This document shows, piece by piece, positions 56,494 through 64,000 of a stretch of 64,000 nt of DNA (its first letter is position 1; every line of letters starts with the position of its first letter). Below the pieces are notes generated by a model. The model was not told the origin of the DNA and did not search any database. It saw only the letters and a list, made by a program, of their open reading frames with translations. Location of the stretch: the NCBI RefSeq assembly GCF_021117385.1, contig NZ_CP088252.1:3113501-3177500 (forward strand). Reading direction: 5' to 3'. The DNA is from Frateuria soli. GTDB lineage: Bacteria > Pseudomonadota > Gammaproteobacteria > Xanthomonadales > Rhodanobacteraceae. Position numbers and translations under genes: made by a program.

Positions 56494-58326
56494 ATGGCCG
56501 CATCACCGCAAATCGCATCCCTGCTCGGCCGCCGCGGCCGGCTTGGGCTGGACGACGTGCTTGCAGCGCTGGTGGTCGACGGCTTCGTGGCCGCCGAGGA
56601 TGCCAGGAACGTCCGGATGGGTTCCCGCGCCGGCCGCAGCACGATCGAGCTGCATCCGCTGGTACTGATCGCCAACGCCAAGCTGGCCAACCAGCGCGAC
56701 CCGGGCCGACCGCTCAGCCTGGAGACGCTGACCGAATGGCTGGCCGGCCAGGCGGCGTTGCCGTATCTGAAGATCGACCCGATGAAGATCAACGTGGCGG
56801 CGGTGACCCAGGTGGTCAGCCACGCCTACGCCACGCGCCACCGCATCCTGCCGGTGGCGGCCACGCCGGCGGAGGTGACCTTCGCCACCAGCGAACCGTT
56901 CGACGCGGCCTGGGCGGGCGACCTGGCGCAGATGCTGCGCCGCGACGTGCGCCGGGTGGTGGCAAGCCCGCTGGACATCAACCGCTACCTGGCCGAGTTC
57001 TATGGCGTGCAGCGCTCGATCCAGATGGCGCAGGACGCCAAGGGCGCCGGCTACGACGCCTCGGCGGCGATCCTCAATTTCGAGCAGCTGGTTGAACTGG
57101 GCAAGACCGGCGAGGTCGGCGCGGACGACCGCCACGTCGTGCACATCGTCGACTGGCTGCTGCAGTACGCCTTCGAGCAGCGCGCCTCGGACATCCACCT
57201 GGAGCCGCGCCGCGAGGCCGGGCAGATGCGCTTCCGCATCGACGGCGTGATGCACAAGGTGTTCGAGCTTCCGCCCCCGGTGATGACCGCGGTGACCGCC
57301 CGCATCAAGATCCTCGCGCGCATGGACGTTGCCGAGAAGCGGCGCCCGCAGGATGGCCGCATCAAGACCCGGTCCTCTTCCGGGCGCGAGGTGGAACTGC
57401 GCATTTCGACCATGCCGACCGCCTTCGGCGAGAAGGTGGTAATGCGCATCTTCGACCCGGACATCGTGGCCAAGGATTTCTCGCAGCTGGGTTTCTCGCC
57501 GGAGGAGGATGCGATCTGGCGCTCGCTGGTCGAGCGCCCGCACGGGATCGTGCTGGTGACCGGTCCGACCGGCTCGGGCAAGACCACCACGCTGTATTCG
57601 ACGCTCAAGCACCTGGCGCGGCCGGAGCTCAACGTCTGCACGGTGGAAGACCCGATCGAGATGGTCAGCCCCGAGTTCAACCAGATGCAGGTGCAGGCGT
57701 CGATCGAGCTGGACTTTGCCGCGGGTGTGCGCACGCTGCTGCGCCAGGACCCGGACATCATCATGATCGGCGAGATCCGCGACCTGGAGACCGCGCAGAT
57801 GGCGGTCCAGGCCTCGCTCACCGGCCACCTGGTGCTCTCCACCCTGCACACCAACGATGCGCCCAGCGCGGTGACCCGCCTGCTCGACCTGGGCGTGCCG
57901 CATTACCTGATCCAGTCCACCCTGACGGGCGTGGTGGCGCAGCGACTGGTGCGCACGCTGTGCCCGCACTGCAAGCGCGAGGCGCAACAGGATCCGCACG
58001 CCTGGACCGCGCTCACCCACGGCTGGTCGCTGGCGACACCGGAAAAGGTGTTCGAGCCGGTGGGTTGTCTGGAATGCCGCAACACCGGCTTCATGGGTCG
58101 TACCGGCGTCTACGAGATGCTTCGGGTCAGCCCGCGCCTGCGCGGCCTGATTTCGGCCCAGCTCGACCTGGCCCGGCTCGGCGAGGCGGCGCTGACCGAG
58201 GGCATGCAGCCGCTGCGCATTTCAGCTGCAATGCAGGTGGCCAAAGGCTTGACCACGGTGCAGGAAGTGCTCACCGTGTTGCCGCCCATCGAACACGAGG
58301 GCCAGTCCCTCCAGACCTCCGCATGA
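56494..58326 (+). CDS. GspE/PilB-type secretion ATPase
   Basis: A 610-residue hexameric ATPase of the type II secretion/type IV pilus class. The N-terminal part is a GspE_N-like domain. Walker [14 protein letters not shown] is at residues 357-366 onward, the Asp box and Walker B are [14 protein letters not shown], and the His box is [14 protein letters not shown] zinc-binding tetracysteine loop uses CPHC (490-493) and CLEC (525-528). No other secretin or pilus gene is nearby, so GspE and PilB cannot be separated here. It is coupled to the next gene by ATGA. Confidence 0.92.
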   Translation: MAASPQIASLLGRRGRLGLDDVLAALVVDGFVAAEDARNVRMGSRAGRSTIELHPLVLIANAKLANQRDPGRPLSLETLTEWLAGQAALPYLKIDPMKINVAAVTQVVSHAYATRHRILPVAATPAEVTFATSEPFDAAWAGDLAQMLRRDVRRVVASPLDINRYLAEFYGVQRSIQMAQDAKGAGYDASAAILNFEQLVELGKTGEVGADDRHVVHIVDWLLQYAFEQRASDIHLEPRREAGQMRFRIDGVMHKVFELPPPVMTAVTARIKILARMDVAEKRRPQDGRIKTRSSSGREVELRISTMPTAFGEKVVMRIFDPDIVAKDFSQLGFSPEEDAIWRSLVERPHGIVLVTGPTGSGKTTTLYSTLKHLARPELNVCTVEDPIEMVSPEFNQMQVQASIELDFAAGVRTLLRQDPDIIMIGEIRDLETAQMAVQASLTGHLVLSTLHTNDAPSAVTRLLDLGVPHYLIQSTLTGVVAQRLVRTLCPHCKREAQQDPHAWTALTHGWSLATPEKVFEPVGCLECRNTGFMGRTGVYEMLRVSPRLRGLISAQLDLARLGEAALTEGMQPLRISAAMQVAKGLTTVQEVLTVLPPIEHEGQSLQTSA

Positions 58327-59045
58327 AGCCGATCCTGATCATCCGTACCGGCCGGGCGCCGGATTCGATACGCGCACGCCACGGTGATTTCCCGCACTGG
58401 TTCCGCCTGTGCGCGGCACTCTCGCCGGTGCGGTTGCGGGTCGTCGACGTCGCTGCCGGCGAAAGTCTGCCGCCACCGAAGGAGGCTGCCGGCGCGCTGA
58501 TCACCGGTTCTGCCGCGATGGTCACCGAACGCGCCGCCTGGAGCGAGCGGACTGCCGGATGGATCCGGGACGCCATGGACGCCCACCTGCCGTTGTTCGG
58601 CGTCTGCTACGGCCACCAGCTGATGGCCCATGCCCTGGGCGGGCGCGTGGACTACCTCCCCGGCGGGCGTGAGATCGGCACCGTGCCGATCGAGCTGACC
58701 ACGACGGCCGGCTCGGACCCGCTTACCGCCCGACTGCCCCCCAGTTTCCGCGCCCACACGACGCACGAGCAAAGCGTGCTGGAGCCGCCGTCCGGCGCCA
58801 CGGTACTCGCCCGCTCGGCGCGCGATCCGCATCACCTGCTCCGCTATGGACCCAATGCGGTGAGCGTCCAGTTCCATCCGGAGTTCAACGCCGAGGTCAT
58901 GCGCGCCTACATCCGCCGCAAGCGGGAGGCGATGCGGAACGAAGGCAGCGATCCGCACCGGATCTGGCGCGAGGTGGCCGCAACGCCTTTCGCGCGGCAG
59001 GTCATGCGCGGATTTGGTCTGCGCCACGGGCTGAGCGGGGCGTAG
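58323..59045 (+). CDS. class I glutamine amidotransferase-like protein
   Basis: A 240-residue GATase1 domain protein related to the YfeJ/GuaA-like stand-alone group. The nucleophile elbow is GVCYGHQLMAHALGG with Cys95, and the catalytic His-x-Glu is in VSVQFHPEFNAEV. The N-terminal strand ILIIRTGRAPDSIR is typical. The acceptor substrate is unknown. Its start overlaps the ATPase stop by four bases, although no functional link is evident. Confidence 0.88.
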   Translation: MKPILIIRTGRAPDSIRARHGDFPHWFRLCAALSPVRLRVVDVAAGESLPPPKEAAGALITGSAAMVTERAAWSERTAGWIRDAMDAHLPLFGVCYGHQLMAHALGGRVDYLPGGREIGTVPIELTTTAGSDPLTARLPPSFRAHTTHEQSVLEPPSGATVLARSARDPHHLLRYGPNAVSVQFHPEFNAEVMRAYIRRKREAMRNEGSDPHRIWREVAATPFARQVMRGFGLRHGLSGA

Positions 59046-59093
59046 TCGCGGAGCGCGCCGGCGTGGCGCGCGTACGGGCCGAAAGTACCGCGC

Positions 59094-59417
59094 TCAGCGC
59101 GGCCTGGGCGGCAACGGAAACGGCGTGATCTTCTGGCCATCGCTGGCCTCGCGGATGACCAGCGTACCCTTGCGCTCGACTTCCTCGATGCGCACGATCG
59201 ACTGCATCGGCAGGTGGAGCACGCGGGTGTCGGCGAATTCCTCGCGCAGGCGCTCCTCGGTGGGATCGACCAGCAGGCCGGAGCCGGCCGGCTCGAACAC
59301 CAGTTCGCCGATTTCGGTAAAGCCCCACAGCGGGCTGGTGTCCACGTGCCGCGCATACAGCTCGTAGCACTTGCCCAGATGCAGGAAGGTGATCTTGTAG
59401 AGTCTCTTGGCGCGCAT
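59094..59417 (-). CDS. DUF1820 family protein
   Basis: A 107-residue protein matching the DUF1820 pattern: YKITFLHLGKCYELYARHV, LWGFTEIGELVFE, LHLPMQSIVRIEEVERKG and a Pro-rich C terminus. The length is exactly that of the family, which is mostly gammaproteobacterial. Probably cytoplasmic; the function is unknown. It lies 10 bases downstream of the rhomboid gene and may be co-transcribed with it. Confidence 0.88.
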   Translation of the reverse strand: MRAKRLYKITFLHLGKCYELYARHVDTSPLWGFTEIGELVFEPAGSGLLVDPTEERLREEFADTRVLHLPMQSIVRIEEVERKGTLVIREASDGQKITPFPLPPRPR

Positions 59418-59427
59418 GACATCCAGT

Positions 59428-60147
59428 TTAGCCGCGCAGGCGGCGGGCGATCGCCTGGCGCGAGAACAGGGCGAACAGCATGCCGAACAGAAAGCCGGCG
59501 ATGTGCGTCCACCAAACCACCGCACCGTAACTCGGGCCGGCGTAGCTGAAGAGCAGCTGGAGCAAGACCCAGATGCCGATCAGCAGGTACGCCGGCACGC
59601 GCACGAACTCGAGAAACAGGCCCAGCGGCAGCACCAGGCCCAGCCGCGCACGCGGGAACAGTGCCGCATAGGCACCGAGCACCGCGGACACCGCGCCACT
59701 GCAGCCAATGATCGGCAGCCGCACGCCGGCGAGCGTCAGCGCACCCACCAGATTCGCCACGATGCCGCCCGCGACGAAGAGCGACAGGAACCGTGTCGAT
59801 CCCAGCGTACGCTCGGCGGGCAAGCCGAAGATCACCAGAAAGAGCAGGTTGCTCAGCAGGTGGATCCAGGCGACGTGGATGAACAGCGCGGTGAAAAGGC
59901 GCACCAGTGCTGCATCGCCGAGCTGTCGCCAGAAGGCTTCGTGCGTGTCGAAGATATTGGCCGGAATGGTTCCCCACTCGAGCAGGAACGATATGCGCTG
60001 CGGGGGCGGCATCAGAGCGAGGGCGACGAAACTGGCCACGCACACGAGCACCAGCAGCAGGGTCGCCCATTGCGTGACTGAGCGCCGCCGGGTTTCCACA
60101 TGGACGAACAAGGCGGCGTCTCCCTCGGCGCGGCGTCGTGTCAGCAC
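59428..60147 (-). CDS. rhomboid-family intramembrane serine protease
   Basis: A 239-residue membrane protein with about six helices. The catalytic serine is Ser150 in IIGCSGAVSAVLG and the histidine is His215 in WWTHIAGFLFGML. The oxyanion-side segment HVAWIHLLSNLLFLVIFG carries the conserved His-x4-Asn region. It cleaves within or near transmembrane helices; the substrate is unknown. The start is GTG at 60147, with a weak ribosome site. Confidence 0.93.
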   Translation of the reverse strand: MLTRRRAEGDAALFVHVETRRRSVTQWATLLLVLVCVASFVALALMPPPQRISFLLEWGTIPANIFDTHEAFWRQLGDAALVRLFTALFIHVAWIHLLSNLLFLVIFGLPAERTLGSTRFLSLFVAGGIVANLVGALTLAGVRLPIIGCSGAVSAVLGAYAALFPRARLGLVLPLGLFLEFVRVPAYLLIGIWVLLQLLFSYAGPSYGAVVWWTHIAGFLFGMLFALFSRQAIARRLRG

Positions 60148-60427
60148 GCATCATAGAGGCATGGAGGAACGCGTGGCCGACTCCACGCCGGTTCAAGGAG
60201 CCGAACAAGGTGGGCGACCCCCACGATTGGGACGCATGTCACGCGCGGACGCATGAGGGGTAGTCATGGCCTCGTCCGGGAACGTACGGGCCGCGCCGGG
60301 GCGGGTGGAGGCGACGGGTGTGAGGGTCGCGCCCGAGGGGCTCCTGCGGAGGCGAGGGGGAGTCTTCCCAAGCGGAGGCCGGGCGATCGCCGTTGACGGG
60401 CGCCGCGTGGTGCCACGCGGTCACAAA
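60148..60427. other. gap between rhomboid gene and rRNA operon
   Basis: About 280 bases of very GC-rich DNA. Open frames exist but none has a family motif or a credible start. Confidence 0.5.
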
Positions 60428-60463
60428 GAAAAAACCCCCACCGGGATCGGTGAGGGTTTTTGG
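60428..60463 (-). terminator. rRNA operon terminator
   Basis: Read on the minus strand, an AAAAACCCTCACCGATCCCG...GGGTTTTTT hairpin immediately follows the 5S gene. The stem is about ten bases and is followed by six T residues. Confidence 0.9.
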
Positions 60464-60471
60464 ATAAAGCC

Positions 60472-60584
60472 CCTGGCGGTGACCTACTCTTGCATGGACA
60501 AGCCACACTACCATCGGCGCGGCTGCGTTTCACTTCCGAGTTCGGGATGGGATCGGGTGGGACCACAGCGCTATGGCCGCCAGG
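60472..60584 (-). rRNA. rrf: 5S ribosomal RNA
   Basis: The minus strand begins CCTGGCGGCCATAGCGCTGT and ends with the complementary GTAGGTCACCGCCAGG, giving the closing helix I of 5S rRNA. The internal block CCCGAACTCGGAAGTGAAAC is the universal loop A to C region. It is the last gene of the operon and lies about 190 bases after the 23S gene. Confidence 0.97.
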
Positions 60585-60770
60585 GAAGGGGTTGAAGCAG
60601 CGCTTGTCGAGCGCCTGGCTTCAAAAGGGGTAAACGAGTGACAAGCGATTTGGATCTAGTCGAACCCGGATGCGTCATCGAAGCGGGTCCTGGCTCTTTT
60701 GAAGAGTCCGGCCATGGATGGCCGGGTTCGTCGCAGAGGGACCTGCATACGCGAAGCGTCTTGGGGTTAT

Positions 60771-63650
<2,880 letters not shown>

Positions 63651-63884
63651 ATAACCCCAAGTCGCCTCGGGGCATACTCCCGTTCCTCCTCAGGAACCGG
63701 ATTCCGCCAAACAACGCTCGCTACAATTGCCTCAACGACACATCTCGGTTCGGTTTCGAACCAAAACGCTTGTCACTCGTTTACGTTTTCAAAGAACACC
63801 ACGCCGGCCTCAACGCCGGATGGCTTCAAATCAATCTTTGTGTGCGCTTAGATCTACACATCCGTTGGCGGTCGTGCCAGGTAC

Positions 63885-63960
63885 TGGTGGAGCCAGTCGG
63901 GATCGAACCGACGACCCCCTGCTTGCAAAGCAGGTGCTCTCCCAGCTGAGCTATGGCCCC
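63885..63960 (-). tRNA. tRNA-Ala (TGC anticodon)
   Basis: A 76-base tRNA in the 16S-23S spacer. The acceptor stem is GGGGCCA with encoded CCA. The D-arm is GCTCAGCTGGGAGAGC, the anticodon loop is CTTTGCAAG with TGC, and the T-arm contains GGTTCGATCCC. It lies on the rRNA strand, 235 bases before the 23S start. A tRNA-Ile and the 16S gene would be expected beyond the window edge. Confidence 0.98.
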
Positions 63961-64000
63961 ATAAGTGGCAGGGAACTTCAAGCTTGCCCGAATCTTGTTC

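Overview
The window is GC-rich bacterial DNA. Gene families and order point to a gammaproteobacterium of the Xanthomonadales/Lysobacterales, most like Rhodanobacteraceae. Supporting signs are a bioB-bioF-bioH-bioC cluster, the dihydroxy DUF1820 and rhomboid neighbours, several dispersed REP-like palindromes and a rRNA operon with tRNA-Ala in the spacer. The taxonomic call is inference from gene content, not a database match.

Layout. 1-3.7 kb: the 3' end of a CpdB/5'-nucleotidase gene overlapping thrB and thrC. 3.7-4.4 kb: remains of a GGDEF gene and a tiny proline-rich ORF. 4.5-6.5 kb: ubiA, comF and a small membrane protein. 6.6-11.5 kb: biotin synthesis (bioB, bioF, bioH, bioC) with trhO embedded and a BirA-like operator before bioB. 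11.5-15.1 kb: an acyltransferase, a LytTR regulator with its LytS-type kinase, and a secreted NTF2-like protein. 15.3-22.5 kb: SDR plus cytoplasmic trehalase as an overlapping pair, DUF72, DNA 3-methyladenine glycosylase, an EamA transporter, a Ser/Thr dehydratase and an aldose epimerase. 22.6-31.3 kb: pepN, a structured intergenic region, mnmG, a GYF/RDD membrane protein and tex.

31.3-49.6 kb is an accessory region: base composition drops in places and genes are broken. It holds a decayed REP-associated transposase (RAYT), a 5'-truncated JAMM/DUF4329-like fragment overlapping a lipoprotein gene, one IS3-family element with a 3-bp target duplication, and two 1224-bp IS3-family copies in opposite orientation bounding about 12.2 kb. 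Inside that segment lie a tyrosine recombinase, a fatty-acid desaturase, NhaA, an orphan histidine kinase, a PIN-like protein divergent from a coupled pair of helical proteins (the second frameshifted), and an uncharacterised protein convergent with a DUF488 protein. A HEPN-like small protein sits just beyond. This set looks like a defence or stress island; the function is not established.

49.6-64 kb returns to core-type DNA: a GDSL autotransporter esterase, a YbaY-type lipoprotein, an XRE regulator, glyQ-glyS, a GspE/PilB-type ATPase overlapping a glutamine amidotransferase, DUF1820, a rhomboid protease, and on the minus strand tRNA-Ala, 23S and 5S rRNA. Several dispersed palindromic families (REP-like) recur in the core gaps at 5.5, 11.5, 17.6, 20.4, 28.0 and 28.9 kb.
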